From an uncultured Eubacteriales bacterium (GTDB taxonomy: Bacteria; Bacillota_A; Clostridia; Oscillospirales; Acutalibacteraceae): a stretch of 22,013 nucleotides of DNA. Both the position numbers and the translations under genes were made by a program. The stretch lies in contig CAKSGI010000010.1 of NCBI GenBank assembly GCA_934454005.1, positions 1 to 22,013 of the forward strand, given 5' to 3'. Position 1 is the stretch's first letter, and each line of letters opens with the position of its first letter. The notes under the pieces are model-generated. The model searched no databases, was not told the DNA's origin, and saw only the letters and a program-made list of their open reading frames with translations. Of the stretch, positions 14,303-22,013 are shown one piece after another.

Positions 14303-16160
14303 TCATATTCACCTCAGCGCAAATTGTATTTACCATACCATCGTCATCTAGCCCCAAATGCTTAAGAGTACTAAAAACAGAAGCGTGATGCACATATCTA
14401 TCTTCGATAGCACTTATAAAATAATCACCTTCAAACTTTAAATCCGAAAGTTTAGTTCTAATACGTTCCCCAACCGAACCACATTTCATAGACTCCTCAA
14501 AGAAAAATACTCTTGTATACCTATTAATCAATTCTATCGCTTTTCTAGACACTGGTTTTATTCTATTTAATTTTATAACACTTACATTTATTCCCATATT
14601 TTGGAGTTTTTCCTTCGCTCTACAAGCATAAGAAAATAATCTTCCATAAGTTACAATTGCAATATCTGTTTTTTTATCACAATAAACATCAAAACTTTTC
14701 CCATAATTAATAAAATCATTCGGTCTATAAAGCTCCGTTCCCCTTGGATATCTAATAGCAACCACACCATCATATTTATAAAGTGCATCATAAAGCATGT
14801 TGGATACTTCGCTATAATATGTCGGAGATAATATTGTCACATTAGGTATAGAATTTAAAAATGGTACATCAAAAACACCTTGATGCGTTTCTCCATCCTC
14901 ACCAACTATACCTGCTCTATCTATTCCTAAAATTACCTTTAGATTTTGCATAGCTGCATCATGAATAATCTGGTCATAGGCTCTTTGCAAAAACGTTGAA
15001 TAAACTGCAAAAACAGGGATTAACCCTCCCGCGGATAATCCACTCGCGAATGTAACCGCGTGTTCCTCAGCAATTCCAACATCAAAAAACCTATCTTTAT
15101 ACTTTTTTTCAAACTCTGCCAGTCCAGTTGCCGATTTCATAGCTGCTGTTATTGCACAAATTCTATTATCTTTTTCAGCAAAATTACAAAGACTAGATCC
15201 AAACTCTTCCGAAAAATCTGTTTTAGATAACAATGATTCTCCTGTTTTAATATCAAATCCAGATATACCATGAAAATTTTTAGGATCCTTCTCTGCAAAT
15301 TTATATCCTTTACCTTTCTTAGTAACTACATGAATTAAAACAGGTCCATTAATTTGCTTTGCAACATTAAATGAATTAACAAGATTATTTATATCATGTC
15401 CGTCAAATGGCCCATAATACGAAAATCCCATATCTTGAAACAATGTACTATCATAAAGTGCACTTTTTAATGTTTTTTTTGACTTACTCACTATTTTACT
15501 TAATGATTTACCAAAAATCGGAGTATTTTCCACTATAACGTCCAAATTATCTCGCATTTTTAAGTAGACCGGTTTTGTTCTCATGGAAGCTAAATATCTT
15601 GCTATTGATCCAACATTTTGAGATATAGACATTTTATTATCGTTTAACACTACGATAAAATTTCTTTTTGACCGTCCTGCATTATTTAGTCCCTCATAAG
15701 CGAGACCTCCTGTTAATGAACCATCCCCGATAACAGCAACAACATGTCCAGATTCACCCTTAATTTCCTTTGCTTTTAAAATGCCAAATGCTGCAGATAT
15801 AGACGTACTACTATGTCCTGCATTAAACGCATCATATTTACTTTCTGATCTTTTAGGAAATCCTGATAATCCATCCTCTTGTCTAATAGTATCTATTTTA
15901 TTCAACCTGCCAGTAATCATCTTATGAGTATAGCACTGATGGCCAACATCCCAAACTATTTTATCTTCTGGATTATTAAATGCTTTATGTAAAGCAACGG
16001 TCAACTCTACTACTCCTAAATTAGATGCTAAATGCCCACCTGTTTTAGAAACTACTCCAATTAATTTATATCTTATTTGATTACAAAGTTTCTCTTGCTC
16101 TTCATTTGTCAATTTTTCAAGATCTTTTGGAGATTTTATTCTATTTAAAATATCGTCCAT
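14280..16160 (-). CDS. dxs: 1-deoxy-D-xylulose-5-phosphate synthase
   Basis: Encodes Dxs (626 residues), the TPP-dependent enzyme that joins pyruvate and glyceraldehyde 3-phosphate in the first step of the MEP isoprenoid pathway. The start is the ATG at 16160 (MDDILNRIKSP), with GTAGGA upstream; a GTG 11 codons earlier has no nearby ribosome binding site. Visible: TGGHLASNLG with the conserved His (about 43), VGHQCYTHKM, the TPP motif GDGSLTGGLAYEGLNNAG (about 145-162) with NDNKMSIS, then the transketolase pyrimidine domain with DVGIAEEHAVTFASGL and DRAGIVGEDGETHQGVFD. The MEP route, not mevalonate, is thus used. It follows ispA by 44 bases and overlaps tlyA. Confidence 0.97.
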   Translation of the reverse strand: MDDILNRIKSPKDLEKLTNEEQEKLCNQIRYKLIGVVSKTGGHLASNLGVVELTVALHKAFNNPEDKIVWDVGHQCYTHKMITGRLNKIDTIRQEDGLSGFPKRSESKYDAFNAGHSSTSISAAFGILKAKEIKGESGHVVAVIGDGSLTGGLAYEGLNNAGRSKRNFIVVLNDNKMSISQNVGSIARYLASMRTKPVYLKMRDNLDVIVENTPIFGKSLSKIVSKSKKTLKSALYDSTLFQDMGFSYYGPFDGHDINNLVNSFNVAKQINGPVLIHVVTKKGKGYKFAEKDPKNFHGISGFDIKTGESLLSKTDFSEEFGSSLCNFAEKDNRICAITAAMKSATGLAEFEKKYKDRFFDVGIAEEHAVTFASGLSAGGLIPVFAVYSTFLQRAYDQIIHDAAMQNLKVILGIDRAGIVGEDGETHQGVFDVPFLNSIPNVTILSPTYYSEVSNMLYDALYKYDGVVAIRYPRGTELYRPNDFINYGKSFDVYCDKKTDIAIVTYGRLFSYACRAKEKLQNMGINVSVIKLNRIKPVSRKAIELINRYTRVFFFEESMKCGSVGERIRTKLSDLKFEGDYFISAIEDRYVHHASVFSTLKHLGLDDDGMVNTICAEVNMIERKKEA

Positions 16161-16204
16161 CTTTATCCTACTTTCACTATTTAAAAATATCACACAAAAT
16201 TTTT

Positions 16205-17083
16205 CTATTTTCCTCTTAAAGATAATGCTATTGCAATATCTTTTAACTTACTAGTATCTCCAGAAAAACGCTCTAATATCTTCAAAGCACTATTTGTATA
16301 TTCATACACCAATTTTTTTGATTTATCTATTCCCAAAAGTGAAACATAATTAGATTTATTATTAGATTTATCGCTACCAATGGGTTTACCTAAAACTCTT
16401 TCATCCGCTGTAACATCGAGTACATCATCCATTATTTGAAACGCCATTCCTATACATTTTGCAAAATCCCTAGCGTTTTCTTGATCCTCTTTAGAGGCAT
16501 CTGCTAATATACACCCCATTTCACAAGCAGCTGATATAAGTGCACAGGTTTTTTTCTCATCCATCTGACTTAAAACTTTTATATCAATCTTTTTACCCTC
16601 ATTCTCTAAATCTATAACTTGACCTTCTACCATCCTTTTTGATTCAACCGCCAACACCTTCGCAGCTTTATGGGCATTTAACATATCCTTTTCATTTAAG
16701 TTTTCGCAATTAAGCATTATGTCAAAAGCCAGACTTATAAGGCTATCTCCAGACAACAAAGCAATATCTTCACCAAAAACTATATGATTAGATGGCTTCC
16801 CTCTTCTGGTATCATCATTATCCATACACGGTAAGTCATCATGTATAAGTGAATATGTGTGAACCATTTCTACCGCACATGCAAAAGGTATTGCTTTTTT
16901 TATATCTCCTGAGCATAATTCACAGAATAAAAGTGTAAGTATAGGTCGTATTCTTTTACCCGGCGATAACAAACTATATTTTATAGATTCATAAAGTTTT
17001 GAATACAGCTGATTATATTCGGGTATATAACTTTCTAATGCATTATCAATCAAACTTATATAATCCGTATTATTAACAGTCAT
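16205..17083 (-). CDS. ispA: Polyprenyl (farnesyl/geranylgeranyl) diphosphate synthase
   Basis: A 292-residue trans-prenyltransferase that condenses isopentenyl diphosphate with allylic primers to make C15-C20 chains. It has GKRIRP (42-47), the first aspartate-rich motif HDDLPCMDNDDTRRGKP (81-97) and the second, IMDDVLDVTADE (217-228). Residues before the first motif (YSLI) and the gene neighbourhood favour farnesyl diphosphate synthase, but chain length cannot be fixed from the sequence. The ATG at 17083 follows AAAGGAGA, which overlaps the end of xseB. Placement beside dxs groups two isoprenoid genes in one unit. Confidence 0.95.
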   Translation of the reverse strand: MTVNNTDYISLIDNALESYIPEYNQLYSKLYESIKYSLLSPGKRIRPILTLLFCELCSGDIKKAIPFACAVEMVHTYSLIHDDLPCMDNDDTRRGKPSNHIVFGEDIALLSGDSLISLAFDIMLNCENLNEKDMLNAHKAAKVLAVESKRMVEGQVIDLENEGKKIDIKVLSQMDEKKTCALISAACEMGCILADASKEDQENARDFAKCIGMAFQIMDDVLDVTADERVLGKPIGSDKSNNKSNYVSLLGIDKSKKLVYEYTNSALKILERFSGDTSKLKDIAIALSLRGK

Positions 17084-17096
17084 CTATATATCTCCT

Positions 17097-17303
17097 TTAA
17101 TCGTTTTCTATTTCAGCCTCTCTCTCAGATAGTAAAGCTACCTTTTGTTCCGCTTTTTTTAATGTCTGATAGCAGTTAATAGATAACTTTGTTCCTTCTT
17201 CAAAAAGTTTTAAAGATGACTCTAAACTTTCTTCTCCACTTTCAAGTTTTTTAACTATATCCTCTAATTTTTTTATAGATTCCTCAAAATTTAATCTTTT
17301 CAA
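17097..17303 (-). CDS. xseB: Exodeoxyribonuclease VII small subunit
   Basis: A 68-residue helical protein starting MKRLNFEESIKKLEDIVKKL, which matches the XseB family; several copies bind each large subunit in exonuclease VII. The start is TTG at 17303 and shares TTGA with the xseA stop (4-base overlap). Two in-frame TGA codons just upstream rule out a longer form. Only a weak AAAGG site precedes it, so translation probably depends on ribosomes finishing xseA. The stop lies 13 bases before ispA. Confidence 0.93.
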   Translation of the reverse strand: MKRLNFEESIKKLEDIVKKLESGEESLESSLKLFEEGTKLSINCYQTLKKAEQKVALLSEREAEIEND

Positions 17304-18523
17304 AATTCATCATAGCCTTTCTTATTTTTTTTATTTACTATACACTCAAGATGACCATCTGACAGTTGTAACTTAATATCATCAGATTCAGAAACGTCAT
17401 CTACACTTTTTATCATTTTATTATTAATGGTAGCTATAGCATATCCCATAGATAAAACTTTAAGTGGACTTAAAATATTTAATTTACTATTTAATTTTGA
17501 AAATTTTTCTTTTTTAGAATATATAATATTTTCAAAAATTTTTATTCTTTTATACTCCAATAAATCCAACTTCAACCTTTTTTCTTCTACTATCTTTTGA
17601 GGATTCTTATCCTTTAGCGATTCATTTAAACTAAATATATTTGTTTTTAATTTTTCTATCTTTGAATTCATATTTTTATTCATATAAAATATATATGACT
17701 CTATTACACTGTACAAATCATTAACATCTGGAGTTGCAAGTTCTGCAGCTGCAGATGGTGTTGGTGCTCTTAAATCTGAAACAAAATCAGCTATAGTAAA
17801 ATCTGTTTCATGCCCCACAGCAGAAATTACCGGTATTTTAGAAGCAAAGATAGCTCTAGCTACTCTTTCATCGTTAAATGCCCATAAATCTTCTATAGAT
17901 CCTCCTCCTCTACCAACTATCAAAACATCACAAATATTTAATTCATTAAATTTTTCAATAGCATTTATTATTTGTTCTGGAGCTCCTTCTCCTTGAACTA
18001 ATGTAGGACACAAAATAATCTCTGCTATCGGATATCTTCTTGCTAATATATTTTCAATATCCCTAACTGCCGCTCCAGTGTCAGAAGTAACTATACCAAT
18101 TCTTTTAGGATATTTAGGAATAGGTTTTTTATTTGCAATATCAAATAAACCTTCTTCCTTTAACTCTTCCTTTAATTGCTCATAAGCCAAACTAAGTGCA
18201 CCGATTCCATCGGGTTGCATATCTTCAACATAAAGTTGATATTGCCCACTTGCCTCATAAATAGAAGCTCTTGCCCTAACAATTACCTTCATCCCATCAT
18301 ATGGTTTAAACCTAAGCCTCCTAGCACTACTAGAAAACATAACAGCCTTAACAATTGATTTATCATCTTTTAAAGAAAAATACAAATGGCCAGATTTATA
18401 ATGATCTATAAAATTAGATATTTCTCCTTCTATTAAAAGATCATTCAATTTTTTGTCACTGTCAAACATTGATTTTATATAAAAATTTAATTGTGATATA
18501 CTCAAAATAATTTTATTATTCAT
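17300..18523 (-). CDS. xseA: Exodeoxyribonuclease VII large subunit
   Basis: A 407-residue catalytic subunit of exonuclease VII, which degrades single-stranded DNA from both ends. It has an N-terminal OB-fold (about 5-100, with EGEISNF and SGHLYFSLKD), then KPIPKYPKRIGIVTSDTGAAVRDI (about 133-156). The catalytic region holds GRGGGSIEDLWAFNDE (204-219), GHETDFTIADFVSDLRAPTPS (237-257) and a long coiled-coil segment (about 270-360) where small subunits bind. The C terminus (about 370-395) again looks like a small beta domain (GYAI...D.V). Its ATG overlaps the stop of the TsaD-like gene (ATGA), and its stop overlaps xseB, so the three are translationally linked. Confidence 0.97.
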   Translation of the reverse strand: MNNKIILSISQLNFYIKSMFDSDKKLNDLLIEGEISNFIDHYKSGHLYFSLKDDKSIVKAVMFSSSARRLRFKPYDGMKVIVRARASIYEASGQYQLYVEDMQPDGIGALSLAYEQLKEELKEEGLFDIANKKPIPKYPKRIGIVTSDTGAAVRDIENILARRYPIAEIILCPTLVQGEGAPEQIINAIEKFNELNICDVLIVGRGGGSIEDLWAFNDERVARAIFASKIPVISAVGHETDFTIADFVSDLRAPTPSAAAELATPDVNDLYSVIESYIFYMNKNMNSKIEKLKTNIFSLNESLKDKNPQKIVEEKRLKLDLLEYKRIKIFENIIYSKKEKFSKLNSKLNILSPLKVLSMGYAIATINNKMIKSVDDVSESDDIKLQLSDGHLECIVNKKNKKGYDEF

Positions 18524-19452
18524 ATTGTTTCTTCCTTAATTGAAGCTAAAATAGCTAACCCGGCGGCATTATCTGAAGAAAATTCCGGCTTTGCAAAAAA
18601 AGCGTTATATTTATCTACAAACCTTTTATTTATTATACTATTAGACATAACTCCTCCGGAAAAAACTATAGGAATATTTCCATACTCATTTATAAGTTTT
18701 TCACAAATTATATCGATAGTATCACCAATATAGTCTATACAATATCTTGCAATTTTGCTGTAAGACTCGTTATCATTATACATTTTTTTACAAATATTTT
18801 CTAGCCCAGATATACAAAAATCATGACCTTTAATACAAGGTCCTGTATTAAGTTTCTTATTATAACCTAACGCTAATTTTTCAAGTTCTGCACCAGCTGG
18901 AAAATTAAGGCCTAACATTATTCCAACTCTATCTACAGCTTGACCCGCATTCAAATCTAAAGTTTTAGATACTACTTTGCAATTAATTACTTTTTCATCA
19001 TCTGGTTCTACTAAAAGTACTTCTGTTGTCCCTCCAGAAACATGAAATGCTAAAAATTTCTGATTTAAAATATCTAATTTATTTGCAGAGTAAAGAGCTG
19101 AGATTATATGATTAACTTGATGGGAAAAAGTAAACATGGGAATTTGTAATATATTAGATATAATTTTAGCAACAGATAAACCAACTGTAAAACATGGCAT
19201 GTATGAACCATTTTCATCTCTAGGAGATTTAGAAACACCAACCGCAGTAATTTTATCTATTTTGTTTTTAAATAGAGAAAAAAATAAATCTGGCAACTGA
19301 TTTATATGCTGAAAAACGGCGTCATTTTGCCTTAAACCTAAAAATCCATCTTTTACTTTTAATAACCGTTTTTGATGAATTATTTTTTCTCCATTATATA
19401 AAGCAATAGATGTAGTATAATTGCTAGTATCTATTCCTAAATAATTATTCAT
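18520..19452 (-). CDS. TsaD/Kae1-like paralogue (peptidase M22 family), function unknown
   Basis: A 310-residue ASKHA-fold protein related to TsaD, which makes t6A on tRNA. Kept features: HQVNH in place of the metal-binding HxxxH, a VSGG motif, ISGL for FSGL, FSGGVMSN for AGGVAAN, and SSDNAAG with the metal-ligand Asp. Changed features: the N-terminal CDET segment of TsaD is NYTTS here, so the conserved Asp-Glu pair is lost, and GGHTE is GGTTE. It is therefore probably not the main t6A enzyme but the paralogue that Clostridia often carry between nusB and xseA; its role is not established. The ATG at 19452 has GGAGA ten bases upstream and overlaps nusB by 8 bases; a TTG nine codons earlier is less likely. 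Confidence 0.88.
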   Translation of the reverse strand: MNNYLGIDTSNYTTSIALYNGEKIIHQKRLLKVKDGFLGLRQNDAVFQHINQLPDLFFSLFKNKIDKITAVGVSKSPRDENGSYMPCFTVGLSVAKIISNILQIPMFTFSHQVNHIISALYSANKLDILNQKFLAFHVSGGTTEVLLVEPDDEKVINCKVVSKTLDLNAGQAVDRVGIMLGLNFPAGAELEKLALGYNKKLNTGPCIKGHDFCISGLENICKKMYNDNESYSKIARYCIDYIGDTIDIICEKLINEYGNIPIVFSGGVMSNSIINKRFVDKYNAFFAKPEFSSDNAAGLAILASIKEETI

Positions 19453-19855
19453 TGGATGGTTTCTCCAAATCTTTAGCAATTGATCCCAAAACCCCGTTCA
19501 CAAAAGATGATTCATCTTTTGTACTATATTTTTTTGTAATTTCAACCGCTTCATTAATTGAAACACTTTCAGGAATATCTCTTTCATACATCATTTCATA
19601 AACTGCCAACCTCATTATAGATATTGCCACTTTAGAAATTCTATTCTTTTTCCATCCTATAGAATTTTTTTCTATTATACTGTCTATTTCATTTTTATGT
19701 CTATTAACACCTTCAAGTAATCTTTTTGAAAATGTATTCATCTTAATTTTTCTTGATTCCAGAGCAACATCTATCAATTCATCTATAGGTTCATTTTTAA
19801 ACCCAGATTCAAATATCAATAAAAAAGCTTGTTCTCTAGCTTCTTGTCTTTTCAT
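19445..19855 (-). CDS. nusB: Transcription antitermination protein NusB
   Basis: A 136-residue all-helical RNA-binding protein that, with NusE (S10), binds boxA RNA and supports rRNA transcription. Family sequence includes MKRQEAREQAFLLIFE at the start, RMAVYEMMY-like MRLAVYEMMYERDIPESVSINEAVEITKKY (about 82-111), and FVNGVLGSIAKDLE near the end. The start is set at the ATG at 19855, the conserved family position; an ATG at 19870 would add MCLLA and lies in the loop of a hairpin. It is the first gene of the nusB-recN unit, with its promoter at 19970-19997. Confidence 0.95.
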   Translation of the reverse strand: MKRQEAREQAFLLIFESGFKNEPIDELIDVALESRKIKMNTFSKRLLEGVNRHKNEIDSIIEKNSIGWKKNRISKVAISIMRLAVYEMMYERDIPESVSINEAVEITKKYSTKDESSFVNGVLGSIAKDLEKPSNE

Positions 19856-19862
19856 AGCCAAT

Positions 19863-19897
19863 AAGCACATACATATCTATAAGTGCTTTTCCTCCTT
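19863..19897 (-). promoter_or_regulatory. nusB ribosome binding site separated from start by a hairpin
   Basis: The strong AAGGAGG (19897-19891) lies 35 bases before the conserved nusB ATG, too far for direct use. Between them AAGCAC and GTGCTT can form a 6-bp stem with a 14-base loop (19888-19863). Folding it would bring the site to about 13 bases from the ATG. Alternatively the ATG at 19870 or 19874 is used. Confidence 0.45.
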
Positions 19898-19969
19898 AGA
19901 ATTTATTTAAACTTCTAACTTGCAGTATACATTTGTATATTACCAATAAATATATAGTAGTTCTTATAT

Positions 19970-19997
19970 ATTATACCACAAACAACAGCTTATTCAA
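19970..19997 (-). promoter_or_regulatory. Promoter for the nusB-recN unit
   Basis: Minus strand TTGAAT (19997-19992), 16 bases, TATAAT (19975-19970), preceded by TGG, which gives an extended -10. It lies about 115 bases before the nusB start and downstream of the spoIIIA terminator, so it can drive nusB and all genes through recN in vegetative cells. Confidence 0.75.
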
Positions 19998-20056
19998 GTT
20001 TACATTAAACTCAAAAAGTACAAACTGTATTAAAAAATCAAATTTAATTTTGACAC

Positions 20057-20114
20057 AAAAAAATACAGCCAATACCAAATAAATAATCTCTAAAATTTTA
20101 TTGGACTGACTGTA
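20057..20114 (-). terminator. Intrinsic terminator of the spoIIIA operon
   Basis: Minus strand TACAG-(TCAGT)-CCAATA pairs with TATTGGCTGTA across a 24-base loop, followed by TTTTTTT. The stem has a five-base bulge on one side. It starts nine bases after the spoIIIAH stop and isolates the sporulation operon from nusB. Confidence 0.7.
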
Positions 20115-20122
20115 AAAATTTA

Positions 20123-20716
20123 TTATTTTGCCTCTGTAATTTTTATTTTATCGTACCCTATACCTGCCTGACCAGAAACTATATCTTTAACTATAATAAC
20201 AGAACTTTCATTTAGACTACCACTATTTACTATAACACTACATTCTCCATTTTGTATAAACGCTAAACAATCATTAAATCCTTTTGCTTTTATTAAACTT
20301 TCAATATTTGCCTCTTGTTGTATATTCTTTGCAATATCTGCAGCTTGTTTAATAGCCTCACCTTTTGCTTCTTCACTAGATTTTATATCATTCAGAATAT
20401 CCTTTACCATATCTGTAGCTTCGTCTCTTGATTTTTGTCGATTAAGTCTAGCTTGTGCAAAAAAATTATTCCCATCTGAATCAACCTTTTTATCTTTTTC
20501 GTCTAATGTTTTTTCTTCTTTGCTGTCAACATTTTCAACTTCTTGAGATTTTAAGCTATTGTTTACATACTTTGCTTCTCCTAATTCCTTAGTAGAATTC
20601 ACCATATTGGTAGCTATAAGTTCATTATTATCAGAAAATTGCCAATTCAAAAATACAGCTGCTCCCAATGCTAATACTAATGCTGCGAGAAGTATTTGAC
20701 GCTTACCTATACCCAT
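20123..20716 (-). CDS. spoIIIAH: Stage III sporulation protein AH
   Basis: A 197-residue mother-cell protein with one N-terminal membrane helix (about 7-25) and a charged linker (about 40-75). Its C-terminal domain (about 85-197) is of the YscJ/FliF ring-forming type. In Bacillus and Clostridia it crosses the space around the forespore and binds forespore SpoIIQ, forming a channel. Recognised by the MGIGKRQILLAALVLALGAA start, FFAQARLNRQKSRDEATDMV and the end of the ring domain with VNSGSLNESSVIIVKDIV. The ATG at 20716 has GGAGG eight bases upstream; an earlier in-frame GTG/ATG five codons up would overlap that site. Last gene of the spoIIIA operon, expected under sigma-E control from a promoter outside the window. 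Confidence 0.95.
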   Translation of the reverse strand: MGIGKRQILLAALVLALGAAVFLNWQFSDNNELIATNMVNSTKELGEAKYVNNSLKSQEVENVDSKEEKTLDEKDKKVDSDGNNFFAQARLNRQKSRDEATDMVKDILNDIKSSEEAKGEAIKQAADIAKNIQQEANIESLIKAKGFNDCLAFIQNGECSVIVNSGSLNESSVIIVKDIVSGQAGIGYDKIKITEAK

Positions 20717-20763
20717 AATGTTTACCTCCATTGTTTATAATTTCATAAAACATTTTATTAAGA

Positions 20764-21324
20764 TTACCTTGTAACACATACTCTTTTGTTAGTAATATTT
20801 AATGCTGTTGTAATCGCATTTATCACTCTTTGTTGAATCTTCGGATCATCACCTCCCTCACATACCACAACAACTCCTTTAACTATAGGCTGAACCTCTG
20901 TAATTGCAAGAGCCTTTTCTTCTCCATCTGATCCTTTTATCGTTATGTATTTAGTTTCTGAATCATCTGTTTTTTGTTTTCTTTTTAACTCTCCATTCGA
21001 AGAATCTTCTGTATCCTCTGTATTCTTTTTACCCTCTGTTGCATAGATTGTTTGTGCTCCACTTTCTATAGTAACCATAACTTTACAATTTCCAGCCCCT
21101 TTTATACAAGAAACCATATTTGTAAGATTTTCCTCTAACTGTTTCACATAATCATCTATAGATGATGATTCTGTTTTAATATTAACCTCCTTACCTTTTT
21201 TGTCCTGTTTTATAAATCCAGAAAAAAATATTAAACCTATACCTATAAATCCTACAATTATAATAATCTTTTTGTACTTATCATTTGAGCATATATAAGA
21301 AACCAAATCTTTTTTACAATCCAT
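20764..21324 (-). CDS. spoIIIAG: Stage III sporulation protein AG
   Basis: A 186-residue protein with one membrane helix (about 19-38) and an outer ring-building domain: YVKQLEENLTNMVSCIKGAGNCKVMVTIESG (about 60-90) and later VQPIVKGVVVVCEGGDDPKIQQRVINAITTALNI. These match SpoIIIAG, which forms a large ring in the mother-cell channel complex. An acidic and serine-rich insert (about 95-125) lies within the ring domain. Of two close ATG codons, 21324 is chosen because GGAGG is then eight bases away rather than two. It follows spoIIIAF by 31 bases. Confidence 0.94.
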   Translation of the reverse strand: MDCKKDLVSYICSNDKYKKIIIIVGFIGIGLIFFSGFIKQDKKGKEVNIKTESSSIDDYVKQLEENLTNMVSCIKGAGNCKVMVTIESGAQTIYATEGKKNTEDTEDSSNGELKRKQKTDDSETKYITIKGSDGEEKALAITEVQPIVKGVVVVCEGGDDPKIQQRVINAITTALNITNKRVCVTR

Positions 21325-21355
21325 AAACATTTCCTCCTTTTTTCACATCTAAATA

Positions 21356-21823
21356 TCAATATATCTCTATATTAAGATCCAATTTTTCTTTTAATTTTTT
21401 TCTTACCTCCTCTTTTTTATTCAGATTTTCATTATCTGTATAAATTTTAACTTTACTAATTGATATGCATCCTTTGTCCCTCTTATCCATAATCACATCA
21501 ATTTTTTTATATTTTAGATTCATATCTTTTAGTTCATCCTTAATAACCCTTTTTATATTCTTAGAAGCTACATCCAAAGATTGCTCATATATATTTTCAC
21601 TGAGTTTAGATGAATTTATATCCACAAATTTTTTATTTTTAATTTCAAAACTAGTATCTAAATTCATATTAATCAAGGGACCTATAATAACTATAATCAT
21701 AAACGCCCCAAACACAAATCTTACTATTCTTTCCATTTTTCCATCGGGTGTTATAAACTCTAACATTGTACATGCAATTACAGAAATACAAATTACAACA
21801 ACCCATTCTTTTACTCCAGACAA
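21356..21823 (-). CDS. spoIIIAF: Stage III sporulation protein AF
   Basis: A 155-residue protein with two N-terminal membrane helices (about 5-23 and 33-50) and a soluble C-terminal domain ending in ISKVKIYTDNENLNKKEEVRKKL-type sequence; it belongs to the SpoIIIA-SpoIIQ channel. The start is TTG at 21823, nine bases after GGGGGAGG, giving the family-typical short N terminus before VKEWVVVICISV. A longer frame up to 21889 would overlap the end of spoIIIAE by over 60 bases and is rejected. It begins 2 bases after the spoIIIAE stop. Confidence 0.9.
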   Translation of the reverse strand: MSGVKEWVVVICISVIACTMLEFITPDGKMERIVRFVFGAFMIIVIIGPLINMNLDTSFEIKNKKFVDINSSKLSENIYEQSLDVASKNIKRVIKDELKDMNLKYKKIDVIMDKRDKGCISISKVKIYTDNENLNKKEEVRKKLKEKLDLNIEIY

Positions 21824-21825
21824 AT

Positions 21826-22013
21826 TTAATATCCTCCCCCTGAAACTATAACAATAACTGTTGAAACTATTAATATAGTCATAACACAAAGAAGAATAAC
21901 AAGTATAGTACTAATAACTTTAGATGACCCTTTTAAAATTTTTGATATTTGTTTTAATTCAAATATATCTCCAATAGCTGAGCATATATTAAGAGAAATC
22001 ATCCAAATAAGGC
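21826..22013 (-). CDS. spoIIIAE: Stage III sporulation protein AE, C-terminal end (partial)
   Basis: The last 61 codons of a gene that continues beyond the window edge. The frame reads LIWMISLNICSAIGDIFELK, then QISKILKGSSKVIST, then a hydrophobic helix ending ...VIVSGGGY. An amphipathic stretch with AI..I.D..I...L...S before a final membrane helix is how SpoIIIAE proteins end, and position directly upstream of spoIIIAF supports this. SpoIIIAE is a multi-pass membrane protein of the sporulation channel. Identification relies partly on gene order. Confidence 0.8.
   Translation of the reverse strand, partial: LIWMISLNICSAIGDIFELKQISKILKGSSKVISTILVILLCVMTILIVSTVIVIVSGGGY

Noticed and set aside
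21824..21889. Upstream extension of spoIIIAF
   Set aside because: Would overlap the spoIIIAE C-terminal codons; a strong ribosome binding site places the start at the TTG at 21823.

Overview
The window is a low-GC, all-minus-strand chromosomal segment of an anaerobic, endospore-forming member of the Clostridia. Four things point there: a full-length pyruvate:ferredoxin oxidoreductase, spoIIIA sporulation genes, the Firmicute-type nusB-xseA-xseB-ispA-dxs-tlyA-nadK-recN gene order, and strong AGGAGG ribosome binding sites. I cannot name the genus. Both window edges lie inside larger units: spoIIIA continues past 22013, and rpoB would be expected just before position 1.

Transcription runs from high to low coordinates. 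At the right edge is the tail of the spoIIIA operon (spoIIIAE partial, spoIIIAF, spoIIIAG, spoIIIAH), closed by a terminator at 20057-20114. A promoter at 19970-19997 then starts a long housekeeping unit: nusB, a TsaD/Kae1-like paralogue, xseA, xseB, ispA, dxs, tlyA, nadK and recN. These genes overlap or are separated by at most a few tens of bases. The unit serves transcription antitermination, DNA repair (exonuclease VII, RecN), isoprenoid synthesis (Dxs, IspA), rRNA methylation and NADP synthesis. argR, often found between nadK and recN, is missing. Behind recN sit two paralogous four-helix membrane proteins of unknown function (10397-10846 and 9758-10162), ending in a strong hairpin.

The middle is more variable. 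nifJ (5827-9399) has its own promoter and terminator. A secreted, glycine-rich, probably beta-helical repeat protein follows (4397-5644). Its gene ends 7 bp from a decayed insertion sequence (4008-4389), which keeps two terminal repeats and only the C-terminal part of a DDE transposase.

The left part is the classic rpmG-secE-nusG-rplK-rplA-rplJ-rplL cluster, feeding protein export, transcription elongation and the ribosome L1/L12 stalks. It is rich in RNA control signals: a good promoter before rpmG; two copies of a hairpin resembling the L1 binding site of 23S rRNA, before rplK and before rplA; a consensus promoter overlapping the end of rplA; an L10-type leader with an attenuator-like hairpin; and a terminator after rplL. 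The last 420 bases hold no convincing gene, and the outermost 120 are strongly pyrimidine-rich on the plus strand.

I do not see a clearly new multi-gene system. The least explained items are the tandem membrane-protein pair, the TsaD-like paralogue that has lost the family's first active-site motif, the repeat protein with phased direct repeats upstream, and the duplicated L1-site mimic. Six genes (rplJ, 9758-10162, nadK, tlyA, xseB, spoIIIAF) appear to use TTG starts, and several obvious longest-frame starts were corrected from ribosome-binding-site position.
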